Source: Paramesorhizobium endophyticum (GTDB lineage: Bacteria; Pseudomonadota; Alphaproteobacteria; Rhizobiales; Rhizobiaceae). From it: a stretch of 51,282 nt of DNA. The DNA lies in assembly GCF_014640615.1 (NCBI RefSeq), contig NZ_BMHH01000026.1, positions 1-51,282 of the forward strand, in the 5' to 3' direction. Below, one piece after another: positions 38,182 to 46,984 of the stretch (the stretch's first letter is position 1; the number at the start of each line of letters is the position of its first letter). Under the pieces are notes generated by a model. It saw only the letters and a list, made by a program, of their open reading frames with translations. It searched no databases and was not told where the DNA came from. The position numbers and the translations under genes are program-made.

Positions 38182-40226
38182 TGGTGAAGCCGGAAACAAT
38201 TGTTGCCGGCGGCTTTATCGCAGCGGCAAGCGGGGTTGTTTGGAATGCGACCTATGCTGCCATCTATGATCTGCGCCGGATCGCTCAATACGGTATGGCT
38301 GCCACTCGGGATTCGTTGTTCGGAAGGATGGGCGATACGCCATGGGCGCCGATGATCGACGCCTGGCAGCATTGGCCGTCACTGCAAAATCTTTTCAGCC
38401 AAGGCACCTCCAATTTCTTCGTCACCACTGCGGCTGGCGCGACGGCCATAACGGCTGCTGCAGCGACTGGCACGGCTATCGCCCTGCTCAAAAAAAAATC
38501 CGAAGATCTCCACGGCAACGCAAGGTTCCTAGAGCGCCGAGAATTGAAGAAGAAAGGGCTGAAGGCCAAAGGAGGATTGCTTCTCGGACGAGCGGGCAAC
38601 CAGCTCCTGAGAGACGAAGATCAATCACATGTCGCTGTGATAGGTCCGACGAATTCAGGAAAAACAGAATGTTTCGTCATCCCAAACCTCATTGAATGGG
38701 AGGGGACCTTCATTGCGCTGGACTTCAAAGGCACGCTATACGAGCGCACCGCGAAAATCCGGAAGCAGAAGGGTGATAAGGTATATCTTTTCGGACCCGG
38801 TTTCGAGAATTCCCACACCTATAATCCTCTGGATATGATCCGCGGCGGCATAGCCAGGATCACGGATATTCAGGCGTTAGCGAGCTTGCTTATCCCGGTG
38901 CTCGATCCGAAAAGCGCTCACTGGAATACCAGTGCTCAGATGCTTGTCGCTGGCATGATTTCCTACGTTTTGGAATCGAAGGAATGTGAAAATGCCCGCA
39001 CGTTGGGGACGATTGTTCGCTTGTTCAGCGTGCGCGACAATTTCATTGATACGCTCAAGGCCATGCGCGACGAGGAAGGAATTAGCGATTATACGCGGGC
39101 GCGTTTGACTGAATTCATGGCGATCCCCAGCGAAGAGGCGGGTAGCATTCGATCAACGCTGAACACGCATCTTAAGCCTTGGCAGAATCCAGCGGTCGAA
39201 GCGCTGACGAAATCGGGCGACAATGCCATCAGGATTGAATCGCTGCGGCAAGAGCGCTCGGCCATCTACCTCGTGATCGATACGGGGCAAATCGAGATTT
39301 TCTCCCAACTGCTGAAACTCTTCCTCGAGCAGGTAAATTCCTTCGTCAATCGAGCCTATCGTCAGCCCGACGAAAATAAGATTCTTTTCATGATCGACGA
39401 GTTTTACCAGCTCGGCCGCATCAACAGTATTATCAAGCAGCTGCCGTTCGCCCGTGACCGAGACATTCGCATCTGTCTGGTGTCTCAAGGTGTCGCGCAG
39501 ATCGATGAGCAATTCACGCGGTCCGGCCGAGAATCGATTTTGGGATCGTGCGCGCTTCAGCTTTTTTGCTCTTTCAATGACGAGCCCACGGTGGATCTCG
39601 TAACGAAGAAGACCGGATCGACCACTCAGGGGTATGAAACGACAAGCCGTCAGCTAAAACCATTCGGGGGCATTCCTCAAAAGACAGTGGCAGAACATTC
39701 GATGGCGCGGCCTTTGTTCCGTCCGAATGAACTTTATGCCTGGAACAGAAACCATCTGCTCATCCTGAAGACCAATGCCGCTCCGTTCATTTGCGACAAG
39801 ATTCTTGCAGACCGAACAAAGAAATATATCAAGATGAAGAATGGCGCCCTCGGCGTGACTCTTCAGATCCCGCCATTAGAAGCACTGGCGCCGTTCATGC
39901 CTTCCTGGGCGCGGCGCTCATCGGAAAAGCCGCTGCCGAAGGAGAAAGCAGTACTCCCAACGAGCGATGAAAGCGGCGACAAGTCAGCGCAAAAAGAATA
40001 TGCGGCAAAGGCGGCATTTCTTGACAGCGGTGAGGCGGATACCGTCGATTATGAAGCGCTGTACGGAAAGCTCAATGCGCTTGTGGGGGATGCCGGATAT
40101 TTCGAAACCGCGGTCGAAGCGAGCGATCTTATTGAAGACAAAGAATACACGCTATCGCTTATCCAAGAGCTCAAGGATGAGCATGAGGCGATTGTGAATT
40201 TGGTTGCGAATGAGGCAGGTGCTTAA
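38181..40226 (+). CDS. virD4: VirD4 coupling protein
   Basis: 681 residues. N-terminal membrane segments, Walker A VIGPTNSGKTECFVIPNLIE near residue 153, Walker B ILFMIDEFYQLGRI near residue 400, then FNDEPTVDLVTKKTG. It brings the relaxase-DNA complex to the secretion channel. The start may be ATG 38181 or the GTG three bases earlier; both overlap the virB11 stop. Confidence 0.95.
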   Translation: MVKPETIVAGGFIAAASGVVWNATYAAIYDLRRIAQYGMAATRDSLFGRMGDTPWAPMIDAWQHWPSLQNLFSQGTSNFFVTTAAGATAITAAAATGTAIALLKKKSEDLHGNARFLERRELKKKGLKAKGGLLLGRAGNQLLRDEDQSHVAVIGPTNSGKTECFVIPNLIEWEGTFIALDFKGTLYERTAKIRKQKGDKVYLFGPGFENSHTYNPLDMIRGGIARITDIQALASLLIPVLDPKSAHWNTSAQMLVAGMISYVLESKECENARTLGTIVRLFSVRDNFIDTLKAMRDEEGISDYTRARLTEFMAIPSEEAGSIRSTLNTHLKPWQNPAVEALTKSGDNAIRIESLRQERSAIYLVIDTGQIEIFSQLLKLFLEQVNSFVNRAYRQPDENKILFMIDEFYQLGRINSIIKQLPFARDRDIRICLVSQGVAQIDEQFTRSGRESILGSCALQLFCSFNDEPTVDLVTKKTGSTTQGYETTSRQLKPFGGIPQKTVAEHSMARPLFRPNELYAWNRNHLLILKTNAAPFICDKILADRTKKYIKMKNGALGVTLQIPPLEALAPFMPSWARRSSEKPLPKEKAVLPTSDESGDKSAQKEYAAKAAFLDSGEADTVDYEALYGKLNALVGDAGYFETAVEASDLIEDKEYTLSLIQELKDEHEAIVNLVANEAGA

Positions 40227-40266
40227 TAGCAACGCCAGTCCCACGGAGTAGGCCAGCGTTGAAAAC

Positions 40267-40407
40267 TCAACTAAAAAGGTAACTGAGCACCAAAAGGCAA
40301 AACGCGATAGCTACGAGGGTTTCCAGCCCGGAAACGCCTCTATTTGTCGGGTTCTGCTGCATCTGATATTGCATCAGCAGCGGGTTTGCTTCGTCTTTCC
40401 AGTTCAT
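40267..40407 (-). CDS. 46-residue membrane protein
   Basis: MNWKDEANPLLMQYQMQQNP, a short linker and one membrane segment (LETLVAIAFCLLVLSYLF). GAGGAA lies 7 nt before the ATG at 40407. It is last in the minus-strand relaxase group and lies opposite the end of virD4. Unknown function. Confidence 0.55.
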   Translation of the reverse strand: MNWKDEANPLLMQYQMQQNPTNRGVSGLETLVAIAFCLLVLSYLFS

Positions 40408-40421
40408 GGGCTGTTCCTCGC

Positions 40422-40955
40422 CTATAGCGTGCGCCGTTTTTCAGGTTTACGGGCCGCGTTCACATGCTCCAGTGTCCGCCTGTGATCATTATCGGTGTTC
40501 TGCGAAGAAATTGCAACATCGGGTCGATATTCATCGCCCCTGACGATTTGCTCCGCGCGCTCGCGAATCTGGTGGGTATCATCACCGGCGGCACGTAAAT
40601 TGGCTTCGGCCGATTCAGCCGCCACTCCAGCTCGGGCGCCAATGGCGCGAAACTGCCTTGCCTTATCCGCGTTATCACGTGCTGTCGCCGGGTCAATGGC
40701 GGTACGCGCAGCGCGCTCATGGGCTTCCGCATTCTCGGCCGCCTGCGCTTGCTGAGCCCTCGCCCGCTCCGCTCCTGCCAGGTCGCGGTCTTTCGTATTT
40801 CCCTCCCCCGCTGAAGCGATAGCATCGATCGCTGGACGCGATTTTTCATCGAACGCCGCCTTGAGTTGCGGATCGCTACGCATGGATTCTGAAATCTTAC
40901 CAACAATTTGCTGATAACGGTCGAGAGAACTTTCCAGTGCTGCTGTCTGCGCCAT
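40422..40955 (-). CDS. Helical protein sharing a module with the relaxase
   Basis: 177 residues, mostly charged and Ala-rich helix. Its start (LESSLDRYQQIVGKISESM, then R.DPQLKAAFD) is nearly the same as residues 646-674 of the relaxase and similar to the end of the 40974-42236 protein. The rest (ERARAQQAQAAENAEAHERA) looks like coiled coil. It may assemble with the relaxase, or be a fragment split off from it. Confidence 0.6.
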   Translation of the reverse strand: MAQTAALESSLDRYQQIVGKISESMRSDPQLKAAFDEKSRPAIDAIASAGEGNTKDRDLAGAERARAQQAQAAENAEAHERAARTAIDPATARDNADKARQFRAIGARAGVAAESAEANLRAAGDDTHQIRERAEQIVRGDEYRPDVAISSQNTDNDHRRTLEHVNAARKPEKRRTL

Positions 40956-40973
40956 TCGAATTGCCCTTTCGGT

Positions 40974-42236
40974 TTAACGTGAGCGGCCTTGCGCTTGCGG
41001 CCGCGTATGTACTTGCTCTTGGTTCACTCCGATTTGAGCCTCAGCATTTTGCGAATTTTGTGCGGGCTTCTGCGCCTGGGTTTCCCTCGATGCCGCGACC
41101 GATAGCGATTTCACATGCGCTTGCATTTTTTCGTCAAAGGCCGCTTTCATTTGCGGATCACCACGCATCGAATCTGAAATCTTCTCAACGACTTTGACAA
41201 TCCGTTGCATCACATTGGAAAAACCGGAAACCTGCTGAACAGGAGCGTTCATGTCATTGGCTTCATCGGAAAACTTAGCTCCTTCTTGGTTCGTAGCAAG
41301 GAGCTCATGACGGCGCTCGCTCTCTTTTCGCGTCTCAATTGTAAAACCCTGATCCTTTATGGCTTTCACAACATGTTCGTAGGGAGTGTCCTCAGTAAAA
41401 TTATCATGGAATTCGCCCACGGCATCGAGCGTGGTGTCCATAACGGTCCAGCCTGCAAATTCCCTATCCCCATCATCATTGTACGCATGTTCTTTTTCGA
41501 TCCTTGCATACTTTTCCGCTATCGGGCCAGTCTGTGAATTCGTATTCTGATTGATCGAACTTTCATTTTCCCTATGCCCGCGCTCAATGGTTTCTATCGC
41601 CACCTGGAGTTCAGGAATACCCTGAGCTTCATTCCGCAAAATTTGATTTCCGGACACGGCGAGGAGGGCGGCTTGGCTGGTGGCAGATTGCTTCTCAGCC
41701 TGATAGCGCGTGGGATCGTCTCCACGCTCGATTGTTTCTGCTATGGCTATGTCGGCCTGTGCTATTTTATCTAGTGCCCGATGGGCCGCTGCGGCTTGTT
41801 CACGACCATATTTTGCCACGTCGTCTTTCGCAAAATTATCTACCCAATAATAGTCAGCTGCTTCCAGCTTTGGCTCGTTCTGAATTTCTGATTTTGCATT
41901 GGCAAGAGCCTTTTGCAAATGTGCTATGTCTGAGCGGATTTCTGGCGCTGCATCTTGTAAGCGGATATCCAGGGTATTCAATCCTTCCGCGTAATAATTC
42001 AAGAGCACACGATCGGTCATTGCTTCTTGAGGGATTGGTAAACCACTCGAGCCAGCAGCAATCATTTGTTCCTTAGGGCTGATAGAGCTTGCTGGTAACG
42101 ACATATGTTCTGCATCACCTTCAATGCCCCAGACTTCCTTCACAGCGCGGCCTAAACGTTGCCCTTGCTCCATGTCCCGATGCGTTATGGCTTCTGCCTG
42201 CATGTCAACTGCTTGGTTCTCTTGCTGCCCGACCAC
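40974..42236 (-). CDS. Large helical accessory protein with shared module
   Basis: 420 residues from GTG 42236 (GGAGAG upstream). Hydrophilic, rich in Glu, Ala and Gln (MQAEAITHRDMEQGQRLGRA, ALDKIAQADIAIAETIERGD). Near the C-terminus it has VVEKISDSMRGDPQMKAAFD, the module also found in the relaxase and the 40422 protein. It may be an auxiliary transfer protein or a substrate of the secretion system. No known domain recognised. Confidence 0.55.
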   Translation of the reverse strand: MVGQQENQAVDMQAEAITHRDMEQGQRLGRAVKEVWGIEGDAEHMSLPASSISPKEQMIAAGSSGLPIPQEAMTDRVLLNYYAEGLNTLDIRLQDAAPEIRSDIAHLQKALANAKSEIQNEPKLEAADYYWVDNFAKDDVAKYGREQAAAAHRALDKIAQADIAIAETIERGDDPTRYQAEKQSATSQAALLAVSGNQILRNEAQGIPELQVAIETIERGHRENESSINQNTNSQTGPIAEKYARIEKEHAYNDDGDREFAGWTVMDTTLDAVGEFHDNFTEDTPYEHVVKAIKDQGFTIETRKESERRHELLATNQEGAKFSDEANDMNAPVQQVSGFSNVMQRIVKVVEKISDSMRGDPQMKAAFDEKMQAHVKSLSVAASRETQAQKPAQNSQNAEAQIGVNQEQVHTRPQAQGRSR

Positions 42237-42300
42237 TTAACTCTCCATCTTTGTCTGCCATCAGAGCTTATTAGATGTTATAAATTTTTCCATACGCTTT

Positions 42301-45003
42301 CTACCGTGGCGGCCTTTTTCTCTCCACTGTCGGATGATCGTCCATTCGCCCGGGTTGCGGCTTCTGTGAAACCGAATCCTCATTCTCAATCCCATCGCTT
42401 TCCTGAGCCCGCTTGCGGATGGAGGTGCGGAGATCCCGTTCCCATTTCTTCGCCGCGGCCTGAACGTTTTCGGCGGTGATTTCCTTATCTCGCGGCCCGG
42501 TAAGCGTGCCGGCACGGTTCGCCGCCGCCTCCATCTCCTTCGCCAGGCCGGCAACGCCATGGACTGCTTTTCCGTATTCGAGGGACAAGCGTGATGCGCC
42601 GGCGTCGCCAAGCTTTTCGCGCAACTGATCACGTACTTTTTCTAGGGCATGGTCTGTCGTCTTGATCCGGCCCTTGCCTGTCGATGCAATCGACATGACG
42701 ACGACGAGCTGTTGCCGCCCTTCGCCGTCGAGGGCGTCGCCCATGACGAGGCGCTGTTCCCTATAGACCTCTTTCAAGGCATTGCGGACTTTGGCAATAT
42801 CCGTCCCGCCGTCGATTGTGACGTTCAGCGTAACAGCGTCTCTCGAGAAATCGCGGGTTGCCTTATCCTCGGCGCGTGGCTCGACGCTCGCCAATTTGCT
42901 CGGCTCTGCTGCCTTGTCGCGCTCATGTGTCCGGCTCCTTTCCGGCTGAAAGAGTGCGTCAAGCGCCGCGCGTGTCTTGTCATCGAACGCGGCCTTGAGC
43001 TGCGGATCTCCGCGCATCGATTCCGAAATCTTGCCCACAATTTGCTGATAGCGGTCGAGGGAGCTTTCCAGCACCTTCCGCTGAGGGGCGTCCAAAGTGC
43101 GGCGGGAATCCTGCTGAAGCATTTCCGAAAGAGCGGTCAAGGAGGAAATGACTTGCGCTGCAGCGTCCAGCCTATCCAACTGGACATTGCCAAGCTTGGC
43201 TTCTGTGAATGCCGCATCATGGCGCTTCGCCATTTGCAGCGCGGCGATGCTTACAACATTGTCGCCGCTCTTGCCGGCCTCTTTGAGAACCGTTTCCAAT
43301 GCGGCCCTGCCCTGCCCTGCGGCCAGGACGCCCGCCGGCTGGCGTGGCATGACGGGCTCACGATCCTGCTTCGTCTTCACCTTCTTCCTGATCGTCTCGC
43401 CGGCGACATTGGCCTTAACGGCTTCATGCTCGGCCTTTGTGAAATTCGGCGCGTTGACATTTTCGGCGCGGCGCGTGGCGACCATGTTGATACCTCGCTC
43501 CTGGGCGAAATGCGCCATGTTCTCACGCCAGCGCTGGAAATCCCTGATGTTGGGGTCGAGCTTCCGGCCCGATATGGACCGCATGACGATCATGGCATGG
43601 ACATGCACATGATCGGTTGCCTTGGATTCCTGCGTCCGCTTATCGATTGCCGTGTCATGAGGCCCATGAAGCGCAAAGGCATATTTATGTTCGGCAAACT
43701 CGTGACCAAGGAAGTCTCGAACAGCCTCGAGGAATGCGGATTGGTCCGTCCCGGCCTTCGCGCTGATTGCGATGTGCATCACATCGCGAGGACCATATGA
43801 GCGAAGATCCTTTTCCCAGCCCTTAGCCACGGCCTGGATGTTCTCGGCGTTGATTTCCCCGTCGCGGCCACTGGTGAGCGTGCCGGCGCGTTTCACGGCG
43901 GCATCAAGCTCTTTCGTCAGCCCGGCAACGCCATGGGTCGCTTTGCCGTACTCGAGAGATAGGTGCGGTGCGGCGGCGCCAAGCCGCTCGCGCAACTGTT
44001 CATGCACCTTCTCAAGGGCCTGATCGGTCGTCTTGATCCGGCCCTTGCCTGCTGACGCTATCGACATGACGACGACGATCTGTTGCCTTCCCTCGGCGTC
44101 GGTCGTTTCGCCAATCGCCAGGCGCTGATCCTTGTAAATGTCCTCCAGCGCTTCTCTTACGGCAGAGGCCGCGCCCTCCCCCGCGATCGTGACCGTCAAT
44201 GTCACCGCATCCTTGGAGGGTTCGCGTTTGTCGAACAGCGCTTCCCACTCGTCGAGCATGGCGGACTGCTCCGCCTTCGTCGTCACCATCTCGCCATTCT
44301 CTCGCTCAAGCGGCATGGCTGCTTCGCGGGAATTGTATGCCACCATGTTGGAGGCTGACGTTCGCCCCCCGCCGACACTGATCATTTTGACCACTGACGC
44401 CTGAGCTCCCGATGCAAGCGCCGTCATACGCTTTTCGGGCGTCATGACTGGACCAAGCGCGCGCGGCGTCTCGCCAACGGCTTTTCGGATTATCTCGTTG
44501 ATGGGCTGTGGGCGCTGCGGCTTTGGGTGGCCCTCCGGACGTGCGTTCCGCTTGCGGCGACCGAAGCTCTTGGACTTACCCCCCCCGCCGCCTCCTTTTT
44601 TCACTTCAAGAGGTTCTTCCCACTCCTTTTCGTTCTTGAATCCGATATCGACAATCATCGTCGTGGCGATCCCGCGCGACGTATTGTTAGTCACGGCCTT
44701 CATGGCATTGGCTGACGGCGAACTGACCGCAACTGCGTTCGTCCCCCTGGGCTGGCCGGAAGCTTTCTTCGGCTTTGCGCCGGCCTTTCCGGACACTGGC
44801 TTAGGTGGGATTGGTTTCCCCCCCGCCCCTCCCCCGCCGCCAGTTAGCTTGGAGTTTGTGAAAACTGGCGCTCCCGATTGCAGCGTCGCGATGGCAGCGT
44901 AGGCTTGAAATGCTTTCCGCTGCGCAACGGCCAATTCCTCCGAACCGAAGTCGCCATCCTCGAAGTCTGGTGTCGTCGTGAATGGATTGAAGATTTCAGC
45001 CAT
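42301..45003 (-). CDS. Relaxase (MOB-P-like), with internal duplication
   Basis: 900 residues. A Gly/Pro-rich N-terminal 200 residues precede the relaxase domain. The probable nucleophile is Tyr223 (NMVAYNSRE) and the metal-binding His triad is H465/H467/H469 (DHVHVHAMIVM). Residues 265-402 (TLTVTI, QQIVVVMSIAS, KGRIKTTDQALEKV, LSLEYGKATHGVAGL) are repeated at 722-861. The first copy separates the Tyr and His motifs, which are usually closer; the second forms the C-terminus. Residues 646-674 are the module shared with two neighbours. It should nick at the site near 45482 and pilot the strand to the recipient. Confidence 0.85.
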   Translation of the reverse strand: MAEIFNPFTTTPDFEDGDFGSEELAVAQRKAFQAYAAIATLQSGAPVFTNSKLTGGGGGAGGKPIPPKPVSGKAGAKPKKASGQPRGTNAVAVSSPSANAMKAVTNNTSRGIATTMIVDIGFKNEKEWEEPLEVKKGGGGGGKSKSFGRRKRNARPEGHPKPQRPQPINEIIRKAVGETPRALGPVMTPEKRMTALASGAQASVVKMISVGGGRTSASNMVAYNSREAAMPLERENGEMVTTKAEQSAMLDEWEALFDKREPSKDAVTLTVTIAGEGAASAVREALEDIYKDQRLAIGETTDAEGRQQIVVVMSIASAGKGRIKTTDQALEKVHEQLRERLGAAAPHLSLEYGKATHGVAGLTKELDAAVKRAGTLTSGRDGEINAENIQAVAKGWEKDLRSYGPRDVMHIAISAKAGTDQSAFLEAVRDFLGHEFAEHKYAFALHGPHDTAIDKRTQESKATDHVHVHAMIVMRSISGRKLDPNIRDFQRWRENMAHFAQERGINMVATRRAENVNAPNFTKAEHEAVKANVAGETIRKKVKTKQDREPVMPRQPAGVLAAGQGRAALETVLKEAGKSGDNVVSIAALQMAKRHDAAFTEAKLGNVQLDRLDAAAQVISSLTALSEMLQQDSRRTLDAPQRKVLESSLDRYQQIVGKISESMRGDPQLKAAFDDKTRAALDALFQPERSRTHERDKAAEPSKLASVEPRAEDKATRDFSRDAVTLNVTIDGGTDIAKVRNALKEVYREQRLVMGDALDGEGRQQLVVVMSIASTGKGRIKTTDHALEKVRDQLREKLGDAGASRLSLEYGKAVHGVAGLAKEMEAAANRAGTLTGPRDKEITAENVQAAAKKWERDLRTSIRKRAQESDGIENEDSVSQKPQPGRMDDHPTVERKRPPR

Positions 45004-45379
45004 CGGCCATCACTCGCTTGGCACGGGTTCGGGCCTTCGCAGCCTGCATGACGTACAATTCACCCAGAGCGGTAAGTGAGTTTGACAAGCTGACGAGCAT
45101 TGACCTGATCTCGGCATCGTCGGGAACGCGGCCAGTGTTCATGGCTCGAACGGCTTGGTTCACGTTCACACCGATAGAGTTCAGCTCCTGATAAATCGCG
45201 TCGAAGCGATTTCTGTCACGGTCAGTAAGCACTGGACCGTAACCCATTGCAGCGCGAACTGCGCGGCGGATTGCTTCAGCTATTGATAACCCAAACTGGT
45301 CCGCTAGCTGTTCGAATTCGGCTTTCTCGTCAGCCGACATTCGAACGTGAAAGACAATATCCTTTCGCTTACCGGCCAT
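44996..45379 (-). CDS. mobC: MobC-like relaxosome protein
   Basis: 127 residues from 45379 after AAGGACGCC. A ribbon-helix-helix part (DIVFHVRMSADEKAEFEQLA, SIAEAIRRAVRAAMG) precedes the MobC-type pattern YQELNSIGVNVNQAVRAMN. It binds the transfer origin and helps the relaxase nick. A start at 45466 would run through the palindromic repeats at 45409-45449 and is less likely. It overlaps the relaxase gene by 8 nt. Confidence 0.85.
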   Translation of the reverse strand: MAGKRKDIVFHVRMSADEKAEFEQLADQFGLSIAEAIRRAVRAAMGYGPVLTDRDRNRFDAIYQELNSIGVNVNQAVRAMNTGRVPDDAEIRSMLVSLSNSLTALGELYVMQAAKARTRAKRVMADG

Positions 45380-45408
45380 TTGGCGTCCTTGCCCTTCTCT
45401 TTCTTCTG

Positions 45409-45490
45409 CCGCGCTCAGAGCGGCAATCTGAACCGCGCTCAGAGCGGTTCCGGGATTTTGTATCACATAAATCCCTATCCTGCCATCAGA
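45409..45490 (+). other. Candidate origin of transfer (oriT) with nic site
   Basis: CCTATCCTGCC at 45474-45484 is identical to the core around the RP4 nic site; by analogy the nick is between 45482 and 45483. About 25 nt before it is AACCGC-loop-GCGGTT (45431-45449), and CCGCGCTCAGAGCGG occurs twice (45409-45423 and 45433-45447), each with a CGCTC-A-GAGCG palindrome. The position directly upstream of mobC and the relaxase is the usual one. Confidence 0.75.
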
Positions 45491-45593
45491 AACAATACAC
45501 CCATTTACTCGTGACTTTCCGATTTTCCATACTCACCCAAAAGGACACTATCGCAATCTATTCACAACTATCAATAAGCAAATACCGTTTCCC

Positions 45594-45880
45594 CGTTATC
45601 GGTAAATACCATTCTCGGCTAATTGGTGTTTCGCTGTTTCTATGTTAATTCAACGCGGTTTATCGGTTCTCATATGTCGCTGTATTCACATGTTTACCGA
45701 TTAAGGCGTTCATATAAATCGGTAATTGTTTTTTTACCGATAGCGGTTATCATATGGTTCGTTATCCATATGCTCCGGTATTTCGCTATTTACCGTTTCC
45801 GGTGTTTATATGAATAGGTAAAACGGTGTTCATGTGGTCATTTGAACGTATGGATCGGTATTCATACGGTCATTTAAACA
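45594..45880. repeat. Centromere-like repeat cluster (parS/parC)
   Basis: At least eight copies of a degenerate 13-mer CGGTNTTCATATG lie upstream of parA: 45664, 45680, 45704, 45744, 45760, 45800, 45824 and 45856 (approximate starts). Between them are ACCGAT/ATCGGT boxes (45598, 45694, 45718, 45733, 45787), and GGTCATTTRAAC occurs twice (45837, 45869). The array is the likely binding site of the ribbon-helix-helix protein at 46675 and may also be its operator. Confidence 0.8.
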
Positions 45881-45898
45881 CCGAGCCTTAGGAGGCGG

Positions 45899-45955
45899 AT
45901 GCAAATCCGTCTCAAATGGCTACTGAATGAAAGAGGGCAAAACGGAAATGACTAA
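45899..45955 (+). CDS. Possible 18-residue leader peptide before parA
   Basis: AGGAGG is followed at 4 nt by an ATG that opens a frame of 18 codons (MQIRLKWLLNERGQNGND). Its stop overlaps the parA start at 45948 by 8 nt. The strong ribosome-binding site here, and a weak one for parA itself, suggest translational coupling. It is too short to call with confidence. Confidence 0.4.
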   Translation: MQIRLKWLLNERGQNGND

Positions 45956-46673
45956 AACCATATCGGCAATTTCGACAAAGGGCGGCTCGGGGAAATCGAC
46001 CACAATCCGCATCCTTGCATCACAACTCGCTCATGAGGGAAACACGGTTGTAATCCTTGATACCGACCCTCAAGGAAGCTGCGCAGAATGGATCGCGAAC
46101 GCAGAGCAGCGAGGCAATAAAATCCCGAATGTTGGATTCAAAGAGATTGAGCAATTGAGCCACATTTCGCCCGTTATTCAACACCTGCGTGGCAAGGTCG
46201 ATTATATTCTGTTCGATGTTCAAGGTGCGAAAACAGAAATGATTTTGCCGGTGGCTGAAGCGTCTGAACTGATTATCTTGCCTTATGCAACAACTGATGA
46301 TGATTGGGTCAATCTATTAAAAACGTTTAAAATCTTGGATCGCATTCGAAAGAGCGAACCAATCGATCCCAAAATAGTTCTCTCTCCTAATCGCATCACC
46401 GCGCCTGACGTTCACAACCCATATGTGAAGCAAAGATCGGAGATTGCAAAGCAAATGAACGTGCTGGCAGCTGAACGCCTCATATGGAAACGCGGTTTCT
46501 ATTCTGAAATGCTCAAACGATACGGATCAATTCCTTCGCTTAAAGAAGTGAGCGATAGCAGCAAAAAGGGGAGGGAAATGAACGATAGCATCAAAAATTG
46601 CAAAAAAGAGATTAAAGAATTCACCGACGAAATGACCGGCCTTATTGCCGGTCATACGACAAAGGTTGCCTGA
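45948..46673 (+). CDS. parA: ParA partition ATPase
   Basis: 241 residues from 45948 (an in-frame ATG at 45927 is possible). Deviant Walker A STKGGSGKSTT, then VVILDTDPQGSCAEWIANA and YILFDVQGAKTEMI. There is no N-terminal DNA-binding domain, as in the short (type Ib, ParF-like) ParA. It positions plasmid copies with the partner encoded next. The C-terminus is charged and Lys-rich. Confidence 0.9.
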   Translation: MTKTISAISTKGGSGKSTTIRILASQLAHEGNTVVILDTDPQGSCAEWIANAEQRGNKIPNVGFKEIEQLSHISPVIQHLRGKVDYILFDVQGAKTEMILPVAEASELIILPYATTDDDWVNLLKTFKILDRIRKSEPIDPKIVLSPNRITAPDVHNPYVKQRSEIAKQMNVLAAERLIWKRGFYSEMLKRYGSIPSLKEVSDSSKKGREMNDSIKNCKKEIKEFTDEMTGLIAGHTTKVA

Positions 46674-46674
46674 C

Positions 46675-46977
46675 ATGCCAGTTAGAGACGTAAACGATAT
46701 TTTATCAGAACTGAACCTTGATGAACCTGTTCGATCCATCCCTCAGCCGGTGAAACCGTCTGAGGAAGGACCGGCCGTCATGAAGCCTAAAAGCGAGCGG
46801 TCAATACGCAAGAAGGCGCAAGCGCTGCTTCATTCCGATAAACGCAAGGAGAAACAGACGAGTATCGCGTTCACTCCGGAATTTCACATGGAGCTTAAGC
46901 TTTATGCCGTGAGGAATAATACGACGATTGTTGCGGTAGTCGAGACGGCAGTACGCGAGTACATGGCGAAGAACTAA
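46675..46977 (+). CDS. Ribbon-helix-helix partition partner (ParG/ParB type)
   Basis: 100 residues. A flexible N-terminal half (SELNLDEPVRSIPQPVKPSE) precedes a basic ribbon-helix-helix domain (KQTSIAFTPEFHMELKLYAV, TTIVAVVETAVREYM). It begins 2 nt after the parA stop. It should bind the repeats at 45594-45880 and stimulate ParA. Confidence 0.85.
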   Translation: MPVRDVNDILSELNLDEPVRSIPQPVKPSEEGPAVMKPKSERSIRKKAQALLHSDKRKEKQTSIAFTPEFHMELKLYAVRNNTTIVAVVETAVREYMAKN

Positions 46978-46984
46978 CCACAAA

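Noticed and set aside
42649-43800. 383-codon plus-strand frame opposite the relaxase gene
   Set aside because: The relaxase frame on the other strand is clearly coding, with motifs and a MobC neighbour. The opposite frame is open because of codon bias and has no recognisable domain.
45594-45880. Repeat cluster as a CRISPR array
   Set aside because: Repeats are short (about 13 nt), degenerate and irregularly spaced, with no spacers of uniform length and no cas genes nearby. They fit a partition centromere.
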